Assembly: GCF_022026395.1 (NCBI RefSeq)
Contig: NZ_CP041767.1
Span: 4,124,501-4,188,500 of the forward strand
From: Brevibacillus brevis
GTDB lineage: Bacteria; Bacillota; Bacilli; Brevibacillales; Brevibacillaceae
DNA length: 64,000 nucleotides
Direction: 5' to 3'
The notes under the pieces were generated by a model that saw only the letters and a list, made by a program, of their open reading frames with translations, did not search any database and was not told the origin of the DNA. Numbering within the stretch: the stretch's first letter is position 1; each line of letters starts with the position of its first letter. Position numbers and translations under genes: made by a program. Positions 15,898 through 24,569 of this stretch are shown here, piece after piece.

Positions 15898-17700
15898 CTA
15901 TTCCCTAACAAAAATGCCCCTGAAATCAATCCAGCCATAGGCATCCAGACTTACACCAGATAACCGTGGATGAGCAAGCATTTCTACCCGATTCGAATAT
16001 AGCGGGACAAACGTACTGCAAGCCGCAAGCGCATGCATGATGCTCTCTACGCAAGCTTGTCGGTCTTGTTCTGTTCGGGCGCACGACATGCGACTCATCC
16101 AATACGCAATCTCTTCCTTTCCACGCGGATCTAAATGATGAGAAATACTCAACGCACCAGCGTGTAGAAATTCTCGTAACGACAGCTCGGCCCTTTCATC
16201 TACATTCGCACTATCCACAACTAAATCGGCCTCTTGCAATAACGAAGGCGAGGCAAGCTCCTCCGGGGATGCATACCTGATCTCTATGGCAATTCCGTAT
16301 TCCTTGCACGTTTTCTGAATCCACCGGGCATCTTCTATATGATCGGAGTCTGGATACGTATAGAGTGACAGCGCCTCTCCCTGATACCCGCTCTCTTTGA
16401 AAATACGAGCCAACTCCTGTGAATCCGGCACTTCTCTTTTTTCTTGGAACGAATCGGTTTTACCCCAGATGACTGCATGCTCCCTCGTTCCCTGTAGCTC
16501 TTGTCTCAAAGCTTGTCCACAAACGATAGCGACCATGAGACTCCGAAATTCGCGATCTGACAGCGGACCATTTTTTGCTCCGTTCAAGCTGACGTATTGA
16601 AAACAATCTTCCAATCTCCCAACGTCACTCCATGCCAGAAAGCTCCTATCGCAATGTTCATCCAAAGCCGTTACGGATAGCGTGCTTTCATCTGCATGCG
16701 CTTCTACTGCCATTCCAGGTACGCACCAGATTTCGATTCGGTCCAAGAACGGCCTTCCCCCAAAATAAGGCGTGAACGCTTCCAGCACGAGCATGGAATC
16801 ATCGTTGCGGACTACACGAAACGGCCCCGTTCCTACTGGCATTTGCGCAAATTGCTCCCCCATCTCCTGAACGTAATCACAGGGGACTATTGCCATATAT
16901 TCCTTGCTTAGTGCCTGTAAAAACAATTCATCCGGCATATACAAAGAAATCGTCAATACGTAGTCATCTTTGACGGTAATCGATTCGATGGAAGCGGCTA
17001 GCCAGCGATGTTTATAGGAATGCTCCATCAAACGAAGTAAAGAAAAGCGCACATCATCGGCAACAAGTGGTCGGCCATGATGGAATAAGACACCTTTCCG
17101 CAAGTAAAAAGTCCACTGCTTTCCTTCCTCACTAGCCTCCCAATAAAAAGCGATAGCGGGTTCAATCCGTCTCGTGACTGGATCAAACTGGACCAGACAA
17201 TCAAATAGCTGCTTGACCATATGTGACTCGGAGCGCAGGAGAATATGAATCGGATCAAGCCCTGCGAATGGTCGACTGTAAAACAAACGCAAGGTATCGA
17301 CTCTGCCCTTACTTCCCTTTTCCCGCTTCACACGATGCCCAAACTGACTATTCATCCATCGTGAAAAATTTTCACCCAAAGCTTGCAAATTTACCCCATA
17401 TTCGTCGATCATCTCCCGTGCAGCACGAATCTCTCCTTTTTGCACGAGTTCTTTGGCTACGCTCATGATCAGGTCTTCGGGCGCGAGCAAGCATGTCAAA
17501 ACAGATCGGTTTCCTCGCCCTCTCCCCGGCTGCCAGATTACCCATCCATGGCTTTGCATTTTTTTCAAAGTCAGTGTCGCATTCCGCAACGTACAAAATA
17601 AAACCGAAGCAACTTCAGCTAACGATATGTCATGCGGGCGCCCTATCGTTTCATCAGGCCGCCCCGCACATAAACGGATGTATTGTTCAACGAGTTGCAT
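15898..17700 (-). CDS. SgrR-type transcriptional regulator (HTH plus solute-binding domain)
   Basis: Regulator with an N-terminal winged HTH (residues 5-75, SLAEVASVLFCTLRNATLTL, then RGRGNRS) fused to an extracellular-solute-binding family 5 domain (about 140-560, with GLDPIHIL and GRPLVADDVRFSL). SgrR of E. coli has the same plan and senses sugar-phosphate stress; here the ligand is unknown. Start placed at ATG 17700 (MQLVEQYIRL) behind GGTGGTGG; the frame is open to 17730. Divergent from an MFS gene, as E. coli sgrR is from its setA-containing operon, so it probably controls that exporter. Confidence 0.85.
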   Translation of the reverse strand: MQLVEQYIRLCAGRPDETIGRPHDISLAEVASVLFCTLRNATLTLKKMQSHGWVIWQPGRGRGNRSVLTCLLAPEDLIMSVAKELVQKGEIRAAREMIDEYGVNLQALGENFSRWMNSQFGHRVKREKGSKGRVDTLRLFYSRPFAGLDPIHILLRSESHMVKQLFDCLVQFDPVTRRIEPAIAFYWEASEEGKQWTFYLRKGVLFHHGRPLVADDVRFSLLRLMEHSYKHRWLAASIESITVKDDYVLTISLYMPDELFLQALSKEYMAIVPCDYVQEMGEQFAQMPVGTGPFRVVRNDDSMLVLEAFTPYFGGRPFLDRIEIWCVPGMAVEAHADESTLSVTALDEHCDRSFLAWSDVGRLEDCFQYVSLNGAKNGPLSDREFRSLMVAIVCGQALRQELQGTREHAVIWGKTDSFQEKREVPDSQELARIFKESGYQGEALSLYTYPDSDHIEDARWIQKTCKEYGIAIEIRYASPEELASPSLLQEADLVVDSANVDERAELSLREFLHAGALSISHHLDPRGKEEIAYWMSRMSCARTEQDRQACVESIMHALAACSTFVPLYSNRVEMLAHPRLSGVSLDAYGWIDFRGIFVRE

Positions 17701-17730
17701 CTTGCCACCACCAATTCGCCCATAAAACAT

Positions 17731-17815
17731 GAAAAAGCTATTCGCCTAATCGTACGCTTTTTCTCCGGTCTTTGCCACCTTACAATTCTAAAAACACCAA
17801 CTAACCGGAAAAAGC
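17731..17815. promoter_or_regulatory. Repeated GAAAAAGC boxes in the sgrR-like/MFS intergenic region
   Basis: GAAAAAGC occurs at 17731-17738 and 17808-17815, with its inverse GCTTTTTC at 17756-17763. The first two form an 8-bp inverted repeat; the second is followed by TCCGG and the third preceded by CC, making another partial dyad. Placement between divergent genes suggests operators, possibly of the SgrR-like protein. Confidence 0.4.
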
Positions 17816-17835
17816 CGAAAGAAAGGATTTTTCTT

Positions 17836-19059
17836 ATGCCACACATTCCGCATGCTCTCAGTCGATTCTTTGCTGTGTATCCGACACTCCTCTGGGTCCG
17901 TCTATTCGGCGAAACGCTCACTTCACTATCCAGCGCCATGATCGCCCCGTTTCTCGTATTGTACTTGAGCGAGAACATCGGCGGCTCTGTCACCATGACC
18001 ATGCTCGTCATTGGTTTGCAGCCCTTCTCCGAGATTTTGCTGACGCTATTTGCTGGTGGCATCACGGACCGCTATCGCCGAAAATCAATCATGCTACTCG
18101 CCTTGTTCCTGCAAGGCTTCGCCATGTTGGGAATGGCTTGGGCAGACTCTATGCTGGGCTTTGCGATCCTGTATATCATCAACGGCACTGGCCGCTCGCT
18201 GTTTATCCCTGTCAGCCGTGCGCATCTTGCTGATACGATTTCCGCTGCACATATGGCCGCTGCCTTTGCTCTTCTCAATACTTCCAGTAGTATCGGGGCC
18301 GCATTGGGACCTTTAGTCGGTGTCATCATTTATAAGTACGATCCTGCTATGGCATTTTTGTTTACTGCGATCTCACTATTAATCTATGCTCTTGCCGTTT
18401 GGTGGAAAATCCCGCAAACTCCGCTGCCAGAAGCTCCCGTTGTGGAAGCAGCAGACGTACGTTCACGCAGCTCCTGGCATGCTTATCGACCAGCCCTTGC
18501 CATCATGCTGCTGTCTTTGCCAATCAGTCTGTTTTACGCCCAAACCGAGACAAATCTCCAGCTACATCTCAAATACACGCTGCCAGACTATTTGCAAACT
18601 CTCGCTTTGCTCATTGCGGTAAAAGGGGGCCTGCTGCTCCTGTTCGAGTACTTGCTCGTCAAATGGACCCAGCACTTGCCGGCTCGCCTGTTGATTAGCG
18701 GCTCGTACATTTGTTTTCTCATCGTATCCTTGGGCTATGCCTTCATCGACAACGTGCCTGTCCTTCTCGCCTTGCAAGTGTTGCTCGTCATCGGAGAAAG
18801 TATTGGTCTGACTCAGTTAATGGCCTTCGTCACCCGGATATCACCTGTTACGATGCGCGGGCGGTACTTTGCGATTACGGGAACGCACTGGGACATTTCC
18901 CGTACGTGCGGACCGTACTTGGGTAGCCTTGTCTTGCTGCATTATGGCGGCACGATCCTTTTCACCATTGCCGCAGGCATTCTCTTGATCGGTGCTGGAT
19001 TCATGTACGTGTATCTTTCCACAAACGAAAAAGCCTCCCCGTTTGAACAGGAAGGCTGA
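17836..19059 (+). CDS. MFS transporter (MdtG-like)
   Basis: Twelve-helix major facilitator, probably a proton-driven efflux pump. Visible MFS motif A GGITDRYRRKSIML after helix 2 and the C-terminal block GRYFAITGTHWDISRTCGPYLG. The open frame runs from 17683, but the protein starts at ATG 17836 (MPHIPHALSRFF) behind GAAAGGA, giving 407 residues. Divergent from the SgrR-like regulator. Its last codons overlap the terminator of the opposing ABC operon. It is related in sequence to the MFS protein at 32834-34069. Confidence 0.9.
   Translation: MPHIPHALSRFFAVYPTLLWVRLFGETLTSLSSAMIAPFLVLYLSENIGGSVTMTMLVIGLQPFSEILLTLFAGGITDRYRRKSIMLLALFLQGFAMLGMAWADSMLGFAILYIINGTGRSLFIPVSRAHLADTISAAHMAAAFALLNTSSSIGAALGPLVGVIIYKYDPAMAFLFTAISLLIYALAVWWKIPQTPLPEAPVVEAADVRSRSSWHAYRPALAIMLLSLPISLFYAQTETNLQLHLKYTLPDYLQTLALLIAVKGGLLLLFEYLLVKWTQHLPARLLISGSYICFLIVSLGYAFIDNVPVLLALQVLLVIGESIGLTQLMAFVTRISPVTMRGRYFAITGTHWDISRTCGPYLGSLVLLHYGGTILFTIAAGILLIGAGFMYVYLSTNEKASPFEQEG
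19028..19057 (-). terminator. Terminator of ABC operon, inside the 3' end of the MFS gene
   Basis: On the minus strand AGCCTTCC pairs with GGGAGGCT around a ten-base loop, followed by TTTTTCG. It lies wholly within the coding sequence of the convergent MFS gene. Confidence 0.75.
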
Positions 19060-19069
19060 TTCGATCCGA

Positions 19070-19867
19070 TTAGGTTAATAAGAAGCGATCTTCACTGAAG
19101 CTTTCTCCACCGCGGGCTGTTTCGAATGCGCGAAGCAGATCCTGCGGTTTCATCGTCCGTTTTTTCTCATCCGGAATGTCGAGGATGATTCCCCCATCGT
19201 GGAGCATCAACAGGCGATTCCCCATGTTCAACGCTTGTTCCATATTATGCGTGACCATAATTGTCGTCAGTTTATGGCGTTCCACGATTTTTTCCGTTAA
19301 ATCTACAATCAACTGCGCCCGTTTCGGGTCAAGCGCTGCTGTATGCTCATCGAGAAGCAAAATCTTTGGCTCCGTGAAGGTAGCCATCAACAGGCTCAGT
19401 GCTTGGCGCTGTCCCCCTGAGAGAAAACCAACTTTGGTCTTCAAACGGTTCTCCAGCCCCTGATCCAGCTGCTTGAGCTGCTCACGGAACAGCTCTCGCT
19501 TCTGGTTATTCACCCCAAATCCAAGTGTACGACGTTTTCCCCGCCCCAATGCGATTGCCAAATTTTCCTCAATCGTCATGTTCGGCGCTGTACCTGCCAT
19601 CGGGTCCTGAAACACACGGCCGATCAGACCTGCGCGTTGGTGCTCTGCCAAGCGGGTGACATCTTTGCCGTCAATCGTAATGCTTCCGTTATCTGGCGTC
19701 AGTCCACCAGAGATCATGTTCATCATCGTCGATTTACCGGCACCATTACTACCAATAACGGTGATGAACTCTCCCTTCTTAACGTGCAGATTGACGTTTC
19801 GAAGCGCGATCTTTTCATTCACAGTTCCTGCGTTGAATACTTTGTTGACGTTTGTAATTTTAAGCAT
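19070..19867 (-). CDS. ABC transporter ATP-binding protein (TrpZ-like)
   Basis: Cytoplasmic ATPase of an importer. Walker A GSNGAGKST (about 38-46), Q-loop RVFQDP, signature LSGGQRQAL (about 150), Walker B ILLLDEHTAALDPKRA, switch THN. 265 residues. It overlaps the permease gene by 8 bases, so it is translationally coupled. With the BPD_transp_2 permease and ABC_sub_bind lipoproteins it forms a TrpXYZ-like system; characterised relatives take up tryptophan or tyrosine, so aromatic amino acid uptake is the best guess. Confidence 0.92.
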   Translation of the reverse strand: MLKITNVNKVFNAGTVNEKIALRNVNLHVKKGEFITVIGSNGAGKSTMMNMISGGLTPDNGSITIDGKDVTRLAEHQRAGLIGRVFQDPMAGTAPNMTIEENLAIALGRGKRRTLGFGVNNQKRELFREQLKQLDQGLENRLKTKVGFLSGGQRQALSLLMATFTEPKILLLDEHTAALDPKRAQLIVDLTEKIVERHKLTTIMVTHNMEQALNMGNRLLMLHDGGIILDIPDEKKRTMKPQDLLRAFETARGGESFSEDRFLLT

Positions 19868-20795
19868 CGCTGCTTCCTCCCCTTGCCGAGCGTACCGCTT
19901 GCTTTTTCCAGATGCCTTTTGCCACAGTAGGTACTGTCAGGGCGATGATAACAATCAGGGCAGTAATCAGCTTCATGTCAGAAGGATTGAGTCCTGCATC
20001 CAGAGCAAGGGCAATGACCAAGCGGTACACAATCGAGCCGAGAATGACAGCAAGCGTCACTCGGAAAATCGAAGAGCTGCCAAACAATACTTCCCCGACA
20101 ATAACGGAAGCGAGACCGATGACGATCATCCCGATCCCCATTCCTACATCCGCAAAGCCTTGGTATTGGGCTACCCACGCACCAGCTAACGCTACCAAGC
20201 CATTGGAGAGAGCCAAACCGATAATCGTTGTCGAATCCGTGTTTACCCCAAAGCTGCGGATCATCTTCGAATTGTCACCTGTCGCACGCAAATCCAGACC
20301 CATATCCGTATGAAGGAACCAGTCAATGATGAGCTTCAACACCAGAACACCTACGATAAAGACGATTGCTACACCTGTCAGCAAGGTAACTCCACCTACG
20401 GCCAGGTTCGGAATGCCCATATCCTTCACATAAGTGAACAAGGTATCTTCCCGCAAAAGAGGCAAATTCGCTTTTCCCATGACACGCAAATTGATCGAGT
20501 ACAAGGCAATCATCGTCAAGATCCCCGCCAAAAGTGCGTTAATCTTTCCTTTGGTATGCAAGACGCCCGTAAAAGCTCCTGCCAAACCACCTACGATGAA
20601 AGCCAGCAGGGTGGCCAAAAACGGATTGGTACCATCGATAATGAATTTGGCTGCGATTGCGCCTCCCAAGGCAAAACTACCATCTACGGTCAAGTCAGGA
20701 ACGTTTAGGACTCGGAAGGTCAGATATACACCGAGAGCCAAGATACCAAATAATAAACCTTGCTCAATGGCTCCCATTATTGCCAGTTGATTCAT
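19860..20795 (-). CDS. ABC transporter permease (BPD_transp_2, TrpY-like)
   Basis: Inner-membrane permease of the branched-chain-amino-acid/ribose permease superfamily. About eight hydrophobic helices in 311 residues; begins MNQLAIMGAIEQGLLFGILA, with VPDLTVDGSFALGGA (about 30) typical of this subgroup. Starts behind GGAGGA, 28 bases after the receptor gene, and overlaps the ATPase gene. Part of one import system. Confidence 0.92.
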   Translation of the reverse strand: MNQLAIMGAIEQGLLFGILALGVYLTFRVLNVPDLTVDGSFALGGAIAAKFIIDGTNPFLATLLAFIVGGLAGAFTGVLHTKGKINALLAGILTMIALYSINLRVMGKANLPLLREDTLFTYVKDMGIPNLAVGGVTLLTGVAIVFIVGVLVLKLIIDWFLHTDMGLDLRATGDNSKMIRSFGVNTDSTTIIGLALSNGLVALAGAWVAQYQGFADVGMGIGMIVIGLASVIVGEVLFGSSSIFRVTLAVILGSIVYRLVIALALDAGLNPSDMKLITALIVIIALTVPTVAKGIWKKQAVRSARGGSSDA

Positions 20796-20823
20796 AGAAG
20801 AAATCCTCCAATTACTGCATTTA

Positions 20824-21879
20824 TTACTCGATCACTTGTCCAGCACGGTCGAGCATGGCTTGCGGAATCGTCACACCCATTTTTTCCGCCGCTTTCTTGT
20901 TCAATACGAGCTTCATGTCTGCTTGCACTTCAACAGCCATATCAGCCGGCTTCGCTTCACCCTTCAGGATTTTTGTTGCCATATCAGCTGTTTGCTCGCC
21001 CAGCTTTGTGTAGTCGATCCCGTAAGTGGCAATCGCTCCGCTCTTCACAGAGTTTTCTTCACCAGCGATGACCGGAATTTTTTGTGCTTCAGCGACACCG
21101 ATAACAGCTGCAATCGAAGAGACGACCATGTTGTCAGTCGGTACGTAGAAAGCATCTACTTTGCCGACCATGGACTCAGCTGCTTGCTTCACTTCTGTCG
21201 CGCTCGTAATCGCCGCTTCTTTAATCTCTAAACCAAGCTTGCCGGCTACTGCTTTTGCCGCATCTACCTGTACTTTGGAGTTGACTTCGCCAGAACTATA
21301 AATGATTCCAACAGATTTCGCATCAGCTTTCATTTCTTTGATCAGCTTCAATTGCTCTTCAACTGGATTCATATCCGATGTACCAGTTACGTTTGCTCCC
21401 GGCTTGTCCATCGCTGCTACCAGACCAGCTTCTACCGGGTCTGTTACCGCAGTAAACAGGATCGGAATCTCTTTGCTGGTTTGTGCAGCAGCCTGTGCCG
21501 TTGGAGTCGCAATGGCCAACACCAAATCTACTTTGTCAGCCTCGAATTTTTGGGCAATCTGAATGGCTGTATCCATGCTCGCTTGAGCGGATTGCACATC
21601 GATTTTTACTTGCTTGTCTTTTTCGTAACCATTTTTAGCCAGTTGGCTGATAAAGCCCTCTCTCGCTGCATCCAAAGCAGGGTGTTCAACGAATTGGGCA
21701 ATCCCAATTGTCAACTGCTTGGTTTCAGTAGACGGAGCAGGCGCCGTCGTGGTAGCAGGAGCGGGTGTAGAATTGTTTGCAGGGGTAGTGCTTTGCTGTC
21801 CACAAGCGGTAACAGACAAAAGCAATAAAGGAAATAAAAAACTCTGAAAAATTTTAATACTCTTCTTTTGTTTGAACAT
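20824..21879 (-). CDS. ABC transporter substrate-binding lipoprotein 1 (TrpX-like)
   Basis: Membrane-anchored receptor of the ABC_sub_bind (PF04392) family. Signal peptide with lipobox SVTAC, Cys about 26; then a Pro/Thr-rich tether (about 30-50) and two-lobed binding domain with IAQFVEHPALDAAREGF, TGTSDMNPVEEQLKLIKE and AEAQKIPVIAGEENSVKSGA. 351 residues. It heads the unit with the permease and ATPase. Its paralog at 21971 is separated by a terminator, so it either has its own weak promoter in the 90-base gap or depends on read-through. GAGGGGG precedes the ATG. Confidence 0.92.
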   Translation of the reverse strand: MFKQKKSIKIFQSFLFPLLLLSVTACGQQSTTPANNSTPAPATTTAPAPSTETKQLTIGIAQFVEHPALDAAREGFISQLAKNGYEKDKQVKIDVQSAQASMDTAIQIAQKFEADKVDLVLAIATPTAQAAAQTSKEIPILFTAVTDPVEAGLVAAMDKPGANVTGTSDMNPVEEQLKLIKEMKADAKSVGIIYSSGEVNSKVQVDAAKAVAGKLGLEIKEAAITSATEVKQAAESMVGKVDAFYVPTDNMVVSSIAAVIGVAEAQKIPVIAGEENSVKSGAIATYGIDYTKLGEQTADMATKILKGEAKPADMAVEVQADMKLVLNKKAAEKMGVTIPQAMLDRAGQVIE

Positions 21880-21942
21880 TTAGTGAATTCCCCCTCGTGA
21901 ATTTTTTTTTACAGTTTAACATGGATAAAACGGTTTTAAAAG

Positions 21943-21969
21943 AATAAAAAGAGAGCATGACGCTCTCTT
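21943..21969 (-). terminator. Terminator between the two receptor genes
   Basis: AGAGAGC and GCTCTCT form a stem around GTCAT, followed on the minus strand by TTTTTATTC. It separates receptor 2 from the receptor 1-permease-ATPase unit. Confidence 0.75.
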
Positions 21970-21970
21970 T

Positions 21971-22975
21971 TTACTTGATGATTTCTTTCGCCTGTTGTTT
22001 GAGTGCCTCAGAAATAGTGAGCCCAAACTTTGCAGCAGCTGTTTCATTAATATACAAATCAGCTTGTTTCGAAATCTCTACAGGAGTATCAGCAACCGTC
22101 TGCCCTTTTAAGATACGGGCAGCCATATCGCCTGTTTGTTTACCGATTTGGTAGTAATCAATCCCGTAAGTAGCAACCGCTCCACGTTTCACTGTATCGG
22201 TATCAGAAGCAAATACAGGAATTTTGTTTTCCTCTGCTGCTCCCAGTACCGCTTCAAAAGAAGATACGACGGTGTTGTCAATTGGGATAATAATGGCATC
22301 TGCTTTACTAGCAAGACTTTGAGCTGCAAGCTGCACTTCGGATAACTGCGAAATGCCTGCCTTGATGATTTCTACGCCTTCTTTTTGCGCTGCGTCTTCC
22401 AATTCTTTGACCTGTACCTCTGAGTTAATTTCGGAAGTCGTATAGATCACGCCCAGCTTTTTCAGCTCAGGCAGGAAGGTTTTCACCAGCTTCAATTGTT
22501 GTTCCATCGATACTTTATCGGACGTCCCGGTCACGTTTTTGTCTGGTTTTTCCAGACTGCCAACCAGTTGAGCCGAGATCGGGTCTGTTACGGAACTGAA
22601 AATAACAGGTTTGTCAGCAATCGCCTTGGCTGCAGCCTGAGCGGATGGCGTCGCAATCGCTACGACAATATCCTTCTTATCTCCGGCATACTTCTGTGCG
22701 ATCGAGACTGTATTGTTCATGTCACCATGGGCGTTCTGGGAGTCTACCTCCAAGTTCTTGCCCTCTTCGTAGCCAGCGTCCTTCAGACCATCCAAAATTC
22801 CTTTATGAATAGCATCCAGCGCAGGGTGCTCCACGAATTGCGTCAGCCCCAGCTTCACTGTTTGCCCTTGGCCTGTCGTTGCCGCTGTCTCTGTTTTCCC
22901 ACCTGTTTCGTTACCACATGCTGCCAAAGAAAACGCCAGCAATGCGGTCAGTACCATACTGACTGCTCGTCTCAT
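21971..22975 (-). CDS. ABC transporter substrate-binding lipoprotein 2 (TrpX-like)
   Basis: Paralog of the receptor at 20824. Signal peptide with lipobox SLAAC, Cys about 20; binding domain with LTQFVEHPALDAIHKGIL, TGTSDKVSMEQQLKLVK and AAEENKIPVFASDTDTVKRGA. 334 residues. First gene of the cluster, with its own promoter (23065-23093) and a terminator right after its stop. The pair probably supplies two ligand specificities, or different doses of one receptor, to a single permease. Confidence 0.92.
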   Translation of the reverse strand: MRRAVSMVLTALLAFSLAACGNETGGKTETAATTGQGQTVKLGLTQFVEHPALDAIHKGILDGLKDAGYEEGKNLEVDSQNAHGDMNNTVSIAQKYAGDKKDIVVAIATPSAQAAAKAIADKPVIFSSVTDPISAQLVGSLEKPDKNVTGTSDKVSMEQQLKLVKTFLPELKKLGVIYTTSEINSEVQVKELEDAAQKEGVEIIKAGISQLSEVQLAAQSLASKADAIIIPIDNTVVSSFEAVLGAAEENKIPVFASDTDTVKRGAVATYGIDYYQIGKQTGDMAARILKGQTVADTPVEISKQADLYINETAAAKFGLTISEALKQQAKEIIK

Positions 22976-23064
22976 CTGTACTTCCTCCTCTAGTCTCTGC
23001 TCTTTCGCTGCTCCTAATCACCCTAAGTAATTAGGCTCATTGCCATCTATGCAACTTGTGTCCC

Positions 23065-23093
23065 ATTATAGCAATTATATTACGCATTGAGAA
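23065..23093 (-). promoter_or_regulatory. Promoter of the receptor/ABC cluster
   Basis: On the minus strand TTCTCA (23088-23093), 17-base spacer, TATAAT (23065-23070). The roughly 85-base leader contains CCTAAT/ATTAGG (about 23017-23039), a hairpin of unknown meaning. No T-box was seen. Confidence 0.6.
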
Positions 23094-23108
23094 GCCCCCT
23101 TTCCTCAC

Positions 23109-24428
23109 TTACGTGGAACCGATTTCTTCCTCTGCTTTGCCGACTTTCTTTACATATACCCTGGTGATTCTGTAATGGTCGACCTCTCCCACGACAAATT
23201 CGTACTTTCCCTCTTTTACCCGATCTCCCACGCGCGGCGGATGGTCGATCTGCATGTAAATCCAGCCAGCAAGTGTATCTACATCGCTCGACTCCAATTC
23301 GATGTCCAGATAATCGCCCACTTCTTCCAATAACATACGCCCGTCCAATGACAGCATGCCGTCGCTTCGTTCTACCTCTGGGCGTTCATCGTCAAACTCG
23401 TCCTGAATGTCACCAACAATTTCTTCCATTATATCTTCCAGGGTCACCAGGCCCGCAGTGCCCCCATACTCGTCAATGATAATTGCCATTTGACCTCGTT
23501 GTTTTTGCAGCATGGTTAACAATCGGCTGATCGAAATCGTCTCCGGTACCGTCAAAATCGGACGCATGAAGGTCTGAAGATCATGACTCTCTCCTTCCAG
23601 AAGCCCTGTCAGCATATCCTTGATGTGCAAACTCCCCACAACATGATCTTTGTCACCATCCACTACTGGATAACGGGTAAAACGTCCGTTTTGGACATGC
23701 TTCACGTTCTCGTCAAAAGGATCGCGCAGGTTCAGGACAACCATATCCGTACGCGGAACCATGATTTCTCTTGCCATCGTCTCCGAGAAATCAAAAATAT
23801 TGTCAACCAGCATCAGCTCGGTTTGATCAATCAAGCCGCTTTTATGACTTTCATTGACAAGAATGCGTATCTCTTCTTCTGTATGTGCTTCCTGATGCGG
23901 CTCCAAAGATATATGAAAAAGCCCAAGAAAATGGCTCGCGGACCAGTTCAGCATTTGAATAAAGGGATACATGATTTTGTAAAAGAGTTGGATCGGCTTC
24001 GCTACTGCCAGTACCACCTTTTCGGAGTATTGAATAGCCAATGTCTTCGGAGCCAGTTCCCCCAGTACAATATGCAAAAACGTAATCACCGAAAAAGCAA
24101 TAATAAAGGAAATACTGGTAACAACCGTTTCATTTAAATGGAAGTATCGAAAAACGGGATGCAGAAGATGCGCAACAGCAGGCTCTCCTAGCCAACCGAG
24201 TCCTAATGAAGCAAGCGTAATGCCAAGTTGGCACGCAGAGAGGTAGGCATCCAAATTGTGCAGGACCCTCTCGACGTCGACAGCGCGCTTGTTTCCTTCC
24301 GCTGCGAGCTGTGCAATGCGCGACTCCCTTACTTTTACGATCGCGAATTCAGTCGCAACAAAGAACCCGTTCAGGAGTACGAGGATCATGACCAAGATCA
24401 AATTAAACAAGCTTCCCCAAATTGCCAT
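23109..24428 (-). CDS. HlyC/CorC (CNNM-type) transporter, second copy
   Basis: Paralog of the gene at 1518-2876 with the same plan: DUF21 membrane domain (LNGFFVATEFAIVKVRESR; LASLGLGWLGEPAVA), CBS pair (EIMVPRTDM; IIDEYGGTAGLVTLEDIMEEIVGDI) and C-terminal CorC_HlyC domain ending about residue 439. Probable role in magnesium or sodium transport. Start placed at ATG 24428 (MAIWGSLFNL) directly behind GGAGGGGAGC; the frame is open to 24449. Stand-alone. Confidence 0.92.
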   Translation of the reverse strand: MAIWGSLFNLILVMILVLLNGFFVATEFAIVKVRESRIAQLAAEGNKRAVDVERVLHNLDAYLSACQLGITLASLGLGWLGEPAVAHLLHPVFRYFHLNETVVTSISFIIAFSVITFLHIVLGELAPKTLAIQYSEKVVLAVAKPIQLFYKIMYPFIQMLNWSASHFLGLFHISLEPHQEAHTEEEIRILVNESHKSGLIDQTELMLVDNIFDFSETMAREIMVPRTDMVVLNLRDPFDENVKHVQNGRFTRYPVVDGDKDHVVGSLHIKDMLTGLLEGESHDLQTFMRPILTVPETISISRLLTMLQKQRGQMAIIIDEYGGTAGLVTLEDIMEEIVGDIQDEFDDERPEVERSDGMLSLDGRMLLEEVGDYLDIELESSDVDTLAGWIYMQIDHPPRVGDRVKEGKYEFVVGEVDHYRITRVYVKKVGKAEEEIGST

Positions 24429-24569
24429 GCTCCCCTCCATCCTTTCCATCCATGCTTTGGGATATTGTTTCCCATCGTAGCCAAAATGTTACCTGTTCGT
24501 TTTTCTTTCTTTTTGAGATTGTGATACCATAGTGCTGATTCCTATGCCTTTTGTAACGAGGTGAGTCTA

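Noticed and set aside
22976-23064. T-box riboswitch before the TrpX-like cluster
   Set aside because: Leader is about 85 bases and lacks the T-box antiterminator sequence; only a small CCTAAT/ATTAGG hairpin is present.
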